Shown in pieces: positions 1 to 7,889 of a DNA stretch of 43,486 bases. Every line of letters begins with the position of its first letter. The stretch's first letter is position 1. Below the pieces are notes generated by a model. It did no database searches and was not told where the DNA came from. It was given only the letters and a program-made list of their open reading frames with translations. The DNA is from Rhodospirillaceae bacterium (GTDB lineage Bacteria > Pseudomonadota > Alphaproteobacteria > Rhodospirillales > Rhodospirillaceae), in the NCBI GenBank assembly GCA_040219235.1, contig JAVJSV010000007.1, positions 166,841 through 210,326 on the forward strand, read 5' to 3'. Both the position numbers and the translations under genes were made by a program.

Positions 1-1
1 T

Positions 2-619
2 GAAAACAAATCTCTGTTTTACGCTGTGCGGAAGATGGAGCAGTTCAAAGGTAAAAACCTTCTGATTGCCGGGGGCGGTGACTCTGCCCTGGATTGGGTG
101 CTGGCGCTCAGTGATGAGGTTGAAAGTCTGCATTTGGTTCACCGTCGCGCAGACTTCAGGGCTGTGCAGGATACGGTTGATAAGATGCGTGCACTTGAGG
201 CGGCAGGGAAGGTCATAGTGCATGTGGCTGATGTTCAAAGCCTGAATGGCACCGAAGGTCAGATTGAGTCGATTACGCTGACCGGCAAAGAGACGGGCGA
301 AAACTATGATGTTTCGTGCGACACCATGCTCGCGTTCTATGGTTTGACCATGAAGCTCGGCCCGATCGCCGACTGGGGCATCAACATGGCGGCCAACCGT
401 ATTGCCGTCGATACCGAGAAATTTGAAACATCCGAGCCGGGTATTTTCTGTATCGGCGATATGTGTAGCTACCCAGGCAAGCTCAAATTGATTTTGTCCG
501 GCTTCCATGAGGCGGCGTTGATGGCGCATGGAAGTTTCCACTATGCCCGGCCAGATCAGAAACTTAAATTTGAGCACACCACCTCAAGCTCAAACCTGCA
601 GGAAAAGTTAGGCCGTTGA
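2..619 (+). CDS. Ferredoxin-NADP reductase, TrxR-like (5' truncated)
   Basis: C-terminal part of a thioredoxin-reductase-like ferredoxin/flavodoxin-NADP+ oxidoreductase, a soluble FAD enzyme that moves electrons between NADPH and ferredoxin. The frame is open to the left edge, so the FAD-binding start lies outside the window; the GTG at 26 is only an internal codon. Visible are the NADP-binding GGGDSALDW block with a following HRR (NADPH phosphate contact) and the C-terminal FCIGDMC...GKLKLILSGFHEAA block that closes over FAD. There is no CxxC redox pair in the visible part, which separates it from true thioredoxin reductase. The stop overlaps the start of a [2Fe-2S] ferredoxin, its likely redox partner. 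The family call is firm; the physiological partner is inferred from position. Confidence 0.88.
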   Translation, partial: ENKSLFYAVRKMEQFKGKNLLIAGGGDSALDWVLALSDEVESLHLVHRRADFRAVQDTVDKMRALEAAGKVIVHVADVQSLNGTEGQIESITLTGKETGENYDVSCDTMLAFYGLTMKLGPIADWGINMAANRIAVDTEKFETSEPGIFCIGDMCSYPGKLKLILSGFHEAALMAHGSFHYARPDQKLKFEHTTSSSNLQEKLGR

Positions 620-939
620 TTAAAATTAGTGTGACGCTTCCCGATGGCGCAGAGCAGACTGTTTCAGCGAAACCCGGCGACAGCGTTATGGCCGCCTTGC
701 GGGAACATGGCGTGCCGATTCGCGCCGAATGCGGCGGGGCGATGGCCTGTGCCACTTGTCATGTCCGCGTCGATGAGGCTTGGATTCAGAGAACCGGGGT
801 AGCGGGGGATGAAGAAGCAGACTTGCTAGATGATTCGGATTATTCGGATCAAACGTCGCGGCTGAGTTGCCAGATTAATTGCACCAGCGCACTTGATGGC
901 TTAAAGGTCGCGCTGCAATTAGACGCCTTAGAAGACTAA
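616..939 (+). CDS. [2Fe-2S] ferredoxin
   Basis: Small soluble electron carrier of the adrenodoxin/putidaredoxin type, 107 residues, a normal length. The cluster ligands are visible as C-x5-C-x2-C in AECGGAMACATCHV, with the fourth Cys in RLSCQI near residue 93. The start is a TTG (616-618) that overlaps the TGA of the upstream reductase gene by two bases, and the protein then opens with IKISVTLPDG, the usual first beta strand, so no later start fits. The overlap implies translational coupling, so reductase and ferredoxin are probably made together as an NADPH-to-ferredoxin chain. The terminal acceptor is not identified in this window. Confidence 0.9.
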   Translation: MIKISVTLPDGAEQTVSAKPGDSVMAALREHGVPIRAECGGAMACATCHVRVDEAWIQRTGVAGDEEADLLDDSDYSDQTSRLSCQINCTSALDGLKVALQLDALED

Positions 940-957
940 ACCGCAAAGAGACTTAGA

Positions 958-2547
958 ATGACCTCCCTCCAAGACGAGGTGGCGCGGCGCCGGACGTTTG
1001 CGATTATCTCGCATCCCGATGCTGGCAAGACCACCTTGACCGAAAAATTACTGCTGTTCGGCGGTGCCATTCAACTGGCCGGGGCCGTTAAAGCGAAGGG
1101 GGAACGCCGTCGCGCCCGTTCGGACTGGATGAAGGTGGAAAAAGAACGCGGTATCTCGGTGGCGTCCTCGGTGATGACCTTCGACTACGATGGCAAAACA
1201 TTCAACCTGCTTGATACACCGGGCCACGAAGACTTTAGCGAAGACACCTACCGCACGCTGACGGCGGTTGATTCCGCCGTGATGGTGATGGACTCCGCCA
1301 AAGGCATTGAAGCGCAGACGCTCAAGCTGTTTGAAGTGTGCCGTCTAAGAGACATGCCGATTGTCACCTTTATCAACAAAATGGACCGGGACGGCCAAGA
1401 CCCGTTTGATCTGCTTGACGAGATTGAGCAGCGATTGGCCCTGGATGTGACGCCCGCAAGTTGGCCGATTGGCTCGGGGCGGCATTTTCTGGGGTGTTAT
1501 GATCTGCTCAATGATCGTCTGGTACTTGTGTCACGGTCCAAAGCTGAGCGCCCAGACACCGGGACAGTGTGCACGGGTTTAAATGACCCTAAGCTCGATG
1601 AATTGTTGCCGGCAGATGCGGTGGCGAAGTTGCGCGAAGATGTTGAAATGGTGCGTGGTCTCTGTCCGCCGTTCGACAGGAACGCTTATTTGGAAGGAAC
1701 GTTGACTCCGGTCTGGTTTGGCAGCGCGGTCAACAACTTTGGCGTTCAAGAGCTGTTAGAAGGCTTAGCCAAACAGGCTCCTGCGCCACGCCCGCAACCA
1801 ACTGTGGACCGGCTTGTGGACCCTCAGGAAACCAAGGTCGCGGGTTTCGTGTTCAAGATTCAGGCCAATATGGATCCGAAACATAGAGATCGGATTGCCT
1901 TTTTTAGATTGAGCTCCGGGCACTTTAAAAAGGGGCAGAAGCTGCTTCATGTGCGGTCTGGGAAAGTCTTAAGCATACATAATCCGCTTTTGTTTTTGGC
2001 CCAGGACCGAGAAACGGCAGAAGAAGCCTGGCCCGGTGACATCATCGGTATTCCAAACCATGGGAATTTGCGCATCGGCGACGCTCTGACTGAAGGTGAG
2101 AAACTTCATTTCACGGGGATTCCGAGTTTCGCGCCAGAGCTGTTGCAAACCGCACGGCCGGTTGACCCCATGAAGGCCAAGCATTTGGGGCGCGCGCTGC
2201 AACAACTCGCTGAGGAGGGGGCCGCCAGCGTGTTCCGCCCGCGCATTGGCTCGGACTGGATTGTTGGTGTGGTCGGCGGTTTGCAGTTTGAGGTGATGGC
2301 GGACCGTATTCGCACAGAATATGACGTGCCGGTCCACTTTGAAGGCACCTCGTTGTACACAGCCAGGTGGATACAAGGCGAAGACCCAGCCCTGGTGAAA
2401 AAGTTTATTGACCAGAATGAAGCGAGCGTCGGCGAAGATCACGATGGTGCGCCGGTTTTCCTCGCGCGCAATGCCTGGCACATGGGAAAGACCGAAGAAG
2501 ACTGGCCTGATATTTCATTTCAAAAAACAAAAGAGCAACTTCATTAA
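958..2547 (+). CDS. prfC: Peptide chain release factor 3
   Basis: Ribosome-associated GTPase that recycles RF1/RF2 after peptide release. At 529 residues it matches the E. coli protein exactly in length. The G domain shows the P loop HPDAGKTT (19-26), the switch region with KERGISV, the DTPGHEDF motif and NKMDRD. The middle and C-terminal parts carry the RF3-specific blocks, including GSAVNNFGVQELL and VGVVGGLQFEVMADR. The start ATG lies just after the ferredoxin gene (18 nt gap) behind a GAGAC-type weak ribosome site. It probably shares a transcript with the two genes upstream. Confidence 0.97.
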   Translation: MTSLQDEVARRRTFAIISHPDAGKTTLTEKLLLFGGAIQLAGAVKAKGERRRARSDWMKVEKERGISVASSVMTFDYDGKTFNLLDTPGHEDFSEDTYRTLTAVDSAVMVMDSAKGIEAQTLKLFEVCRLRDMPIVTFINKMDRDGQDPFDLLDEIEQRLALDVTPASWPIGSGRHFLGCYDLLNDRLVLVSRSKAERPDTGTVCTGLNDPKLDELLPADAVAKLREDVEMVRGLCPPFDRNAYLEGTLTPVWFGSAVNNFGVQELLEGLAKQAPAPRPQPTVDRLVDPQETKVAGFVFKIQANMDPKHRDRIAFFRLSSGHFKKGQKLLHVRSGKVLSIHNPLLFLAQDRETAEEAWPGDIIGIPNHGNLRIGDALTEGEKLHFTGIPSFAPELLQTARPVDPMKAKHLGRALQQLAEEGAASVFRPRIGSDWIVGVVGGLQFEVMADRIRTEYDVPVHFEGTSLYTARWIQGEDPALVKKFIDQNEASVGEDHDGAPVFLARNAWHMGKTEEDWPDISFQKTKEQLH

Positions 2548-2576
2548 TTTATCTGAGCTGAACGAGGAGCATTGTT

Positions 2577-2921
2577 ATGCAGATTGAGCGCGTCGACACG
2601 AATGAGATCATGAGCCAGGCGGTTGTCCATGGCGATACGGTTTATCTGGCCGGGCAGGTGTCATCGACATCGAAGGATGTGGCAGGCCAAACCCAAGAGG
2701 TTCTGGCCAAGATTGATCGTTTGTTGGAGCGCGCTGGAACACAGAAGACGCGCGTTTTGTCTGCAACAATCTATCTTGCAGACATTTCGACCTTCGGCGA
2801 AATGAACGAGGTCTGGAAGAAATGGGTGACGGCAGGGGCAACGCCGGCACGGGCGACCTTGGAAGCCAAACTCGTGACGCCAGACTACTTGGTTGAGATT
2901 GCTGTGGTTGCCGCTCTTTAA
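2577..2921 (+). CDS. RidA/YjgF/Rid family protein
   Basis: 114-residue member of the Rid family, cytosolic trimers. RidA proper hydrolyses reactive enamine/imine intermediates from PLP enzymes. Seen here are the N-terminal strand, VYLAGQV, the conserved PARATLEAKL with the substrate-binding Arg92, and the closing PDYLVEI. The Arg supports imine deaminase-type chemistry, but RidA cannot be told from the Rid1-7 subfamilies by eye. A good ribosome site (GAGGAG about 8 nt before ATG) fixes the start. It sits 29 nt after prfC on the same strand and may be co-transcribed. Confidence 0.9.
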   Translation: MQIERVDTNEIMSQAVVHGDTVYLAGQVSSTSKDVAGQTQEVLAKIDRLLERAGTQKTRVLSATIYLADISTFGEMNEVWKKWVTAGATPARATLEAKLVTPDYLVEIAVVAAL

Positions 2922-3011
2922 GGTCAAATCTTAACGAATTGTGATCTATGCTAAGAGTGAGCGTTGTTTTGTCGACATAATCGTTTTCTCTAAATTAGGG
3001 CCACTTTTTAA

Positions 3012-4646
3012 GTGCATGACTCACACTTTTTATCGGATGCCATTATTCTTCTGACAGCTGGTGTGGCGGTTGTTGCCCTCTTTCAATACCTGAGGTTGGG
3101 CGCCGTTCTTGGCTATTTGGTGGCCGGCTGCCTCATTGGCCCGTATGCGCTGGGTCTGATTACAGAAACGGGAACCATCACGCTGCTCGGTGAGTACGGC
3201 GTCGTGTTCCTGTTGTTCGTGATTGGTTTGGAACTCCCACTTGATCGTATTCGGGTCATGCGGGGGCCAATATTCGGCCTTGGCTTGTTTCAAATTTTGG
3301 TCACGGCCTGCTGTATCTCATTGGTTGCGATTGCCCTTGGCGTTTCCAGCGTCACAGCGCTGCTGATAGGGGCCGCCCTCTCGCTGTCATCGACGGCCAT
3401 CATACTGACGCTGCTCTCCGATCAGGGACGGTTGCCGACACGGTTTGGTCGCAGTGTGTTTGGGGTCTTGCTGATGCAGGATCTTGCGGTTGGTCCGCTG
3501 CTTGCGGTTGTTGTTGCAATCGGTGCAACAGGTGCAACCCTCGGAGCAGCTGAAGTCAATCTCGGTGAAAGCCTTGGACTGGCTTTGATTAAAATGGTCG
3601 CTGCCATTGTGGTGATCCTGGGATTGGGGCGGTGGCTTTTGGAAGGGCTGTACAAACGTATCAGCAGTCTCAGGAATTCCGACGTCTTTGCGGGGTTTAC
3701 GTTGCTTGTCTTGTTGAGCGCGGCAGCCCTAACCGAATTGAGCGGCTTGTCTTTGGCTTTTGGTGCTTTGCTGGCGGGGATGTTGCTGGCGGACACGCCC
3801 TACCGTCACCAGGTTGCGGCAGAGATCCAGCCCTTTCGCGGTCTTCTGCTTGGTCTCTTCTTCATGGGCGTTGGTATGGGCGTCGATCTTGACCTGGTTG
3901 TGGACCGGAGCGGTGAGATTGCTCTGATTGTGACCGGTTTGATGGCACTAAAAGCAACCGTGATGTTTGCCGTGGCGCGGTTGTCCGGCCTCACGTCGCT
4001 TGAGTCTGCTGAAGCGGGGATTTACTTGTCTCAAGGCGGCGAGTTCGCCTTCGTGCTTTTTGCAGCGGGGCTGGCCTCTGGCTTGATCGACAGTTCTCTG
4101 GCCCAGGTTTTGGCTGTAGCTGTGGCCTTAACAATGCTGGTTACACCCCTTGCCGTGCGGCTCACAGCAAAAGCGATCTCGCGTTGGGAGCTTGCCAAAG
4201 CTATACCTATAGATTCTGTCGAGGGTGATTTAACTGAACTGAATAATCATATTGTTATCATTGGTGTCGGGCGTGTGGGGCGAGAGGTTGCCTCTCAACT
4301 CCGCGATGCTGGTCGCCCGTACGCGTGTCTTGATCTTGATCCTCATGCTATTGCTGTTGCGCGCCAGCAAAACATTGATGTGTTCTTCGGCGATGCCACA
4401 CGGCCCGAAGTGCTGTATGCCGTCGGTCTGAACCGCGCGAAAGGGCTTGTTATTGCCATTGATGATCCGCGCAAGGCGGTGCAGATGATGAATCTGATCA
4501 AATACATTTTACCGGATTTGCGCGTGTACGCCCGCGCCAGAGATGCGGAACATGCCCTGACGCTTGAAACCGCCGGGGCAGCCTCAACTGTGCCTGAACT
4601 TATTCCTACAGCACAGCAGTTGGCCAATTTAGCTCTGGAAAAATAA
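3012..4646 (+). CDS. CPA2-family cation:proton antiporter with TrkA-N domain (KefB/KefC type)
   Basis: Inner-membrane monovalent cation:proton antiporter of 544 residues. Residues 1 to about 390 hold some 12 hydrophobic helices, including LGYLVAGCLIGPYALGLI and the SLSSTAIILTLL segment typical of CPA2 exchangers. From residue 413 there is a soluble Rossmann domain (IIGVGRVGREVA, then LDLDP and FFGDA) that matches the TrkA-N/KTN nucleotide-binding domain gating Kef-type K+ efflux. A GTG start is taken because translation from it gives the usual short N-terminus; a weak AGGG lies about 10 nt upstream. The ion (K+ or Na+) and glutathione control are not provable here. It stands alone between ridA and a DksA-like gene. 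Confidence 0.9.
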   Translation: MHDSHFLSDAIILLTAGVAVVALFQYLRLGAVLGYLVAGCLIGPYALGLITETGTITLLGEYGVVFLLFVIGLELPLDRIRVMRGPIFGLGLFQILVTACCISLVAIALGVSSVTALLIGAALSLSSTAIILTLLSDQGRLPTRFGRSVFGVLLMQDLAVGPLLAVVVAIGATGATLGAAEVNLGESLGLALIKMVAAIVVILGLGRWLLEGLYKRISSLRNSDVFAGFTLLVLLSAAALTELSGLSLAFGALLAGMLLADTPYRHQVAAEIQPFRGLLLGLFFMGVGMGVDLDLVVDRSGEIALIVTGLMALKATVMFAVARLSGLTSLESAEAGIYLSQGGEFAFVLFAAGLASGLIDSSLAQVLAVAVALTMLVTPLAVRLTAKAISRWELAKAIPIDSVEGDLTELNNHIVIIGVGRVGREVASQLRDAGRPYACLDLDPHAIAVARQQNIDVFFGDATRPEVLYAVGLNRAKGLVIAIDDPRKAVQMMNLIKYILPDLRVYARARDAEHALTLETAGAASTVPELIPTAQQLANLALEK

Positions 4647-4720
4647 ATAAAAACATGAAGTTAGCAGTGTGGTCATGACAGCACTTTACGCTGATGCGGG
4701 CACCGGACTAACCTGAGTGC

Positions 4721-5077
4721 ATGGCACAGAAACCTAAGCTCAACATTAAGTCACTGCTTCAAAAACTGAAGGAGCGGGAAGCCACGTTATTGCAGACGAG
4801 TGCCTCTACCAGTCTGGACCGCAAACCGGTGGAGCTGGATCAGGCAATGCAGGGCCGACTGTCGCGTATGGATGCCCTGCAACAAAGAGAAATGGCGCTG
4901 GCCACGCAAAGACGACGTGAGGTGGAGTTGTTGCGCATAAGGGCCGCCCTCAAGCGTATTAAGAGCGATGACTATGGTTATTGCGTCAGTTGCGATGAGG
5001 ATATCGCCGCTGGCCGGCTGGAGTCAGATCCTGCTGAACCGATGTGCGTTGAATGTGCGACCGACGCGAAGCGTTGA
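4721..5077 (+). CDS. DksA/TraR C4-type zinc finger protein
   Basis: 118-residue member of the DksA/TraR family, which enter the RNA polymerase secondary channel and tune transcription. A helical coiled-coil-like region is followed by a canonical C4 zinc finger, Cys88-x2-Cys91 and Cys109-x2-Cys112. The block VELDQAMQGRLSRMDALQ is typical of the short family members. It is about 30 residues shorter than classic DksA, so it is probably a secondary paralogue rather than the main stringent-response factor. A 13-bp direct repeat straddles its stop codon. Confidence 0.9.
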   Translation: MAQKPKLNIKSLLQKLKEREATLLQTSASTSLDRKPVELDQAMQGRLSRMDALQQREMALATQRRREVELLRIRAALKRIKSDDYGYCVSCDEDIAAGRLESDPAEPMCVECATDAKR

Positions 5078-5101
5078 AAACAACAGGCGACGCGAAGCGT
5101 C
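5062..5101 (+). repeat. 13-bp direct repeat at the end of the DksA-like gene
   Basis: The sequence CGACGCGAAGCGT occurs at 5062-5074 and again at 5088-5100, 26 bp apart. The first copy runs up to the TGA of the zinc-finger gene. The second copy plus the next base forms a perfect small hairpin, GACGC-GAA-GCGTC (5089-5101), with no T run behind it. It may be a local duplication or a weak 3'-end structure between the converging dksA-like and egtD genes. Confidence 0.6.
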
Positions 5102-5120
5102 AGAGCTCAGCGTCGAGGCG

Positions 5121-6068
5121 TCATGCAGCGACTTTTAGATAATGAACGCTAAACAGGTTATTGGCGTCGGTCCACGTACGGTCTGGCGCAAACCCGGTTT
5201 CACGTCCGATTTGATGAAACTCATCAATATCGTATTTGTGTGAGTTCTCAGTATGAATGGATTCGTCTTTAGCGAATTCGAAGCTGTGATCATGTACTGA
5301 GACAGTTTGGTCTTTGAGGCTGACCAGATGCATCTCGACGCGGCCTTCACGTTCGACATAGCGGGCATCATGGGCAAACGCCTCCAGGTCAAACGTTCCA
5401 TTGAGTTCTCTGTTGATGCGCGTCAGAAGGTTCAAGTTGAATGCAGCGGTAACGCCCTGCTGATCATTATAGGCTGCATGCAAAACGTCGGGGTCCTTCT
5501 TAAGATCAACACCGATTACGAGGCCACCGCCGGTCCCAAGCATGCTGGCCGCCATAGACAAGAATTGCTTCGCGTCATCACGGGAAAAATTACCAATTGT
5601 TGAGCCGGGGAAAAAACCAGCGCGTTCGCCGTTCGCAACGACCTGTGGTAGCTCAAAGGTTTGTGTGAAATCGGCACATACCGGCAGGACGTGCAGGTCT
5701 GGGTAATCATTGGCGATGGCATTCGCCGCGCCAAGAAGGTGATCTCGGGAAATGTCTACGGGCACATAGCTTGCCAGTTTTTCCGCTGCATCCAGAAGTA
5801 TACGTATTTTAACGCTGGAGCCTGAGCCAAACTCGATCAGGTGTTGTCCCTCAATTAAATCCGCAATTTCCTCGGCTTGATCAGACAACACTCCTAATTC
5901 TGTACGGGTTGGATAGTATTCTTCAAGGGTGCAGATTTGATCAAAGAGGGCTGATCCGTGGGCATCATAAAAATACTTTGGCTCCAGTTTTTTTTGGTCT
6001 TTTGACAGGCCATTCAGAACGTCTTTGAGGAACGCTTCATCAATTTGTTGAGTTTCAGAATCTAACAT
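5121..6068 (-). CDS. egtD: L-histidine N-alpha-methyltransferase
   Basis: SAM-dependent enzyme that trimethylates histidine to hercynine, the first step of ergothioneine synthesis. The ATG at 6068-6066 is chosen because it shares its A with the TAA of egtB (TAATG); it gives 315 residues, close to known EgtD (about 320). An upstream in-frame Met at 6107 would lie inside egtB and add 13 unlikely residues. Seen are LEPKYFYDAHGSALFDQI, the SAM-binding EFGSGSSVK (79-87), VPVDIS, and FFPGSTIGNF, all diagnostic of the EgtD fold. It is translationally coupled downstream of egtB. Confidence 0.95.
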   Translation of the reverse strand: MLDSETQQIDEAFLKDVLNGLSKDQKKLEPKYFYDAHGSALFDQICTLEEYYPTRTELGVLSDQAEEIADLIEGQHLIEFGSGSSVKIRILLDAAEKLASYVPVDISRDHLLGAANAIANDYPDLHVLPVCADFTQTFELPQVVANGERAGFFPGSTIGNFSRDDAKQFLSMAASMLGTGGGLVIGVDLKKDPDVLHAAYNDQQGVTAAFNLNLLTRINRELNGTFDLEAFAHDARYVEREGRVEMHLVSLKDQTVSVHDHSFEFAKDESIHTENSHKYDIDEFHQIGRETGFAPDRTWTDANNLFSVHYLKVAA

Positions 6069-7384
6069 TAGGCGTCCTCTGCCAATCGAACACCTGCGAA
6101 CATCCATCGCTGATGCGGGTAAAAAAAGTTTCTATACGTGCTACGTATGTGGCCTTCCGGCGTGACGCAACTGCCGCCGCGCAAGACCATCTGATTAGAC
6201 ATGAACTTACCGTTGTATTCCCCGACGGCTCCCTTGGCGGCTTTAAAGCCGGGGTAGGGGGTGTAAGGTGAGCTGGTGTGCTCCCACACGTCACCATACA
6301 GTTGGCTTAGGGTGCTGCTGGCGGGGGCGGGCAATGGGCGGAGGGCATGACGCGATAAGAAGTTGCCGTCTATGTCCTGCGCGCGTGCGGCGATTTCCCA
6401 TTCAGACTCTGTGGGCAGACGTTTACCGGACCACGACGCAAATGCGTCGGCCTCATAGAAACTAACATGGCAGACAGGCGCATTGGGGCTCACCGGTTGC
6501 CGTCCTCTTAAGCCAAACGCGGACCAACTTTGGTGGTCTTCCTTGCGCCAATACAGCGGTGCAGACCAGCCTTGGTTTTGGACGATGGCCCATGCGTCTG
6601 CCAGCCATAAATCAGCTTGTTTGTAACCGCCGTCTTCTATGAATGCGATCCATTCGGCGTTCGTCACCAAACGATTGGCCAGCCTATAGGGGCGCAAGGC
6701 GACGTCATGCCGGGGGCCTTCATTATCGAAGAAGAAGCTTTGTTCTGCGTTTTGGTCGATTCCGACCTGTTGAATACCACCGTCAAAATCGATCCACTCA
6801 ATGTTTGATGTCGAAGCTGAGAGAAGTGGCGTGGTGCCGGTATAGGCGGGCTCTAAAGGGTTGCAAGAGAAGGCATGAAGGATGTCCATCAGAAGCAATT
6901 CTTGATGCTGCTGCTCATGGTTAAGACCAAGAATAATCAACGGGGCGACCGCAGACCAGGTTTCGTTTGAGCAGTCTGCAATCAGTTTTGCGACCGCGGC
7001 ATCAACATGCGCGCGGTAATCACCCACCTCGGCTGCGCTGGGCCGCGTGAGCAATCCACGGTGAGGGCGGGGGTGTCGTGCACCGACGGCTTCGTAGTAA
7101 GAGTTAAACAGGTAGTTGAAAGAGGCCTGAAACGGCTCATACCCAATTTCGTGTGGGCTCAGGACAAAGGTTTCGAAGAACCAAGACGTATGCGCCCGAT
7201 GCCATTTGGCTGGGCTGGCGTCCTCCATCGACTGAATGGTTTGGTCTTCCGGGGACAAAGGTGCCGCCAAAGTCTCCGTCTGGAATCTTGTTTGTGCAAA
7301 CCAATGGGAAAGAATGTCTCTGGAGTCTGGGGTGGCGACGTCGGTGTCTGGCATGACGCCATCGGCGATGGAATTGAGCGACAC
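6068..7384 (-). CDS. egtB: Ergothioneine biosynthesis protein EgtB (hercynine sulfoxide synthase)
   Basis: Non-haem iron enzyme that joins hercynine to a thiol (gamma-glutamylcysteine or cysteine) with O2. It has 438 residues. The N-terminal DinB-like half carries WHRAHTSWFFE and the HxxxHxE iron site NHEQQHQE (His156, His160, Glu162). The C-terminal half, from about residue 215, is a formylglycine-generating-enzyme/C-type-lectin fold with DVWEHTSS, MVLRGGSC and RSTYRNFF. The GTG at 7384 is preferred because GGGGAG lies 4 nt upstream; the ATG ten codons on has no ribosome site. No egtA, egtC or egtE is in view, so thiol type and final lyase are undetermined. Confidence 0.95.
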   Translation of the reverse strand: MSLNSIADGVMPDTDVATPDSRDILSHWFAQTRFQTETLAAPLSPEDQTIQSMEDASPAKWHRAHTSWFFETFVLSPHEIGYEPFQASFNYLFNSYYEAVGARHPRPHRGLLTRPSAAEVGDYRAHVDAAVAKLIADCSNETWSAVAPLIILGLNHEQQHQELLLMDILHAFSCNPLEPAYTGTTPLLSASTSNIEWIDFDGGIQQVGIDQNAEQSFFFDNEGPRHDVALRPYRLANRLVTNAEWIAFIEDGGYKQADLWLADAWAIVQNQGWSAPLYWRKEDHQSWSAFGLRGRQPVSPNAPVCHVSFYEADAFASWSGKRLPTESEWEIAARAQDIDGNFLSRHALRPLPAPASSTLSQLYGDVWEHTSSPYTPYPGFKAAKGAVGEYNGKFMSNQMVLRGGSCVTPEGHIRSTYRNFFYPHQRWMFAGVRLAEDA

Positions 7385-7415
7385 GGTGCTCCCCGATTCT
7401 CGTAACTTTCAAAAT

Positions 7416-7427
7416 ATTAGGACTAAT
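7416..7427. promoter_or_regulatory. 12-bp palindrome upstream of egtB
   Basis: ATTAG-GA-CTAAT is a near-perfect palindrome about 32 bp upstream of the egtB GTG, in an AT-rich stretch. Size, symmetry and position suit a dimeric repressor or activator site, but no regulator can be named. It could also be chance in AT-rich DNA. Confidence 0.3.
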
Positions 7428-7653
7428 CTTAAAGTACGACGGCGAAAAACAAAACCGCTTGTGATGATTGTTCGGTTACATATCTGCCTTGATAATCTGT
7501 AATAAGTCCATAAGTAACTGATTATATTGAATAAACTTAATATAATACGTGTCATTTTGAATATAAGGTAAGTCTAATATAACTTTACAACGCCATGCGT
7601 TGAGACTATTATTCTACCCATCGCTGGTGCCCAGTTTAGGGGCCAGCACCACT

Positions 7654-7678
7654 GTTCGGCCTAAGGGCGAGCTTTTTT
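7654..7678 (+). terminator. Terminator-like hairpin with T6 upstream of rpoH
   Basis: GTTCGGCCTAAGGGCGAGC (7654-7672) can fold as GTTCG/CGAGC with inner CC/GG pairs and one mismatch, followed at once by six Ts (7673-7678). No protein gene ends just upstream on this strand, so it could end a small RNA starting in the AT-rich region, or act as an attenuator in the rpoH leader. The stem is imperfect, so confidence is modest. Confidence 0.4.
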
Positions 7679-7712
7679 ATAACCGGTCATGTTGCTCAAG
7701 GAGGATATGACA

Positions 7713-7787
7713 ATGAAGACCTTACAACCTTACTGCTTCTTACACATGCCCTTCTTAGACAGGCAAGTGCGCGCGACGTTCTGTTAG
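7713..7787 (+). CDS. Possible 24-residue leader peptide upstream of rpoH
   Basis: A short ORF (starts MKTLQPYCFLHMPF, ends RATFC, TAG) sits behind AAGGAGG (7698-7704), an almost ideal Shine-Dalgarno 8 nt before the ATG. A second in-frame ATG six bases earlier is too close to the ribosome site. It follows a terminator-like hairpin and ends 102 bp before rpoH. I do not recognise the peptide. It might be a regulatory leader or a small protein; the strong ribosome site is the only positive evidence. Confidence 0.4.
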   Translation: MKTLQPYCFLHMPFLDRQVRATFC

Positions 7788-7889
7788 CGCCACTCAGTTT
7801 CTAAGACTTTAGTCTGCCCACGTACCGCAACGCCAATGAAGCGCCAGTACTTGGGCTCAGACTTTATGATCGTGTAAAGGAGTTTCCAC

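Larger units (their letters stand above)
7385..7889. other. Gene-poor AT-rich divergent spacer between egtB and rpoH
   Basis: This 505-bp gap is the longest in the window without an established gene. From about 7490 to 7600 it is strikingly AT-rich, with repeated TAATATAA-like strings that could hold promoters for either side. From 7620 it turns GC-rich, with a set of mutually exclusive hairpins (GCTGG with CCAGC, or TGGTGC with GCACCA, 7623-7651), then a terminator-like hairpin and a possible 24-codon ORF. I see no sigma-32 type promoter that I would stand by. Confidence 0.6.

Noticed and set aside
1969-2481. 170-codon open frame antisense to prfC
   Set aside because: It lies wholly inside the well-supported prfC gene, has no family resemblance and reads as a shadow of codon bias.
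3012-4646. Two separate genes (transporter and TrkA-like) in the antiporter region
   Set aside because: The frame is continuous without a stop and the fusion is the normal Kef-type architecture.
5121-6107. egtD starting at the upstream Met 6107
   Set aside because: It would overlap egtB by 40 bp and add 13 non-family residues; the TAATG-coupled ATG at 6068 gives the normal length.
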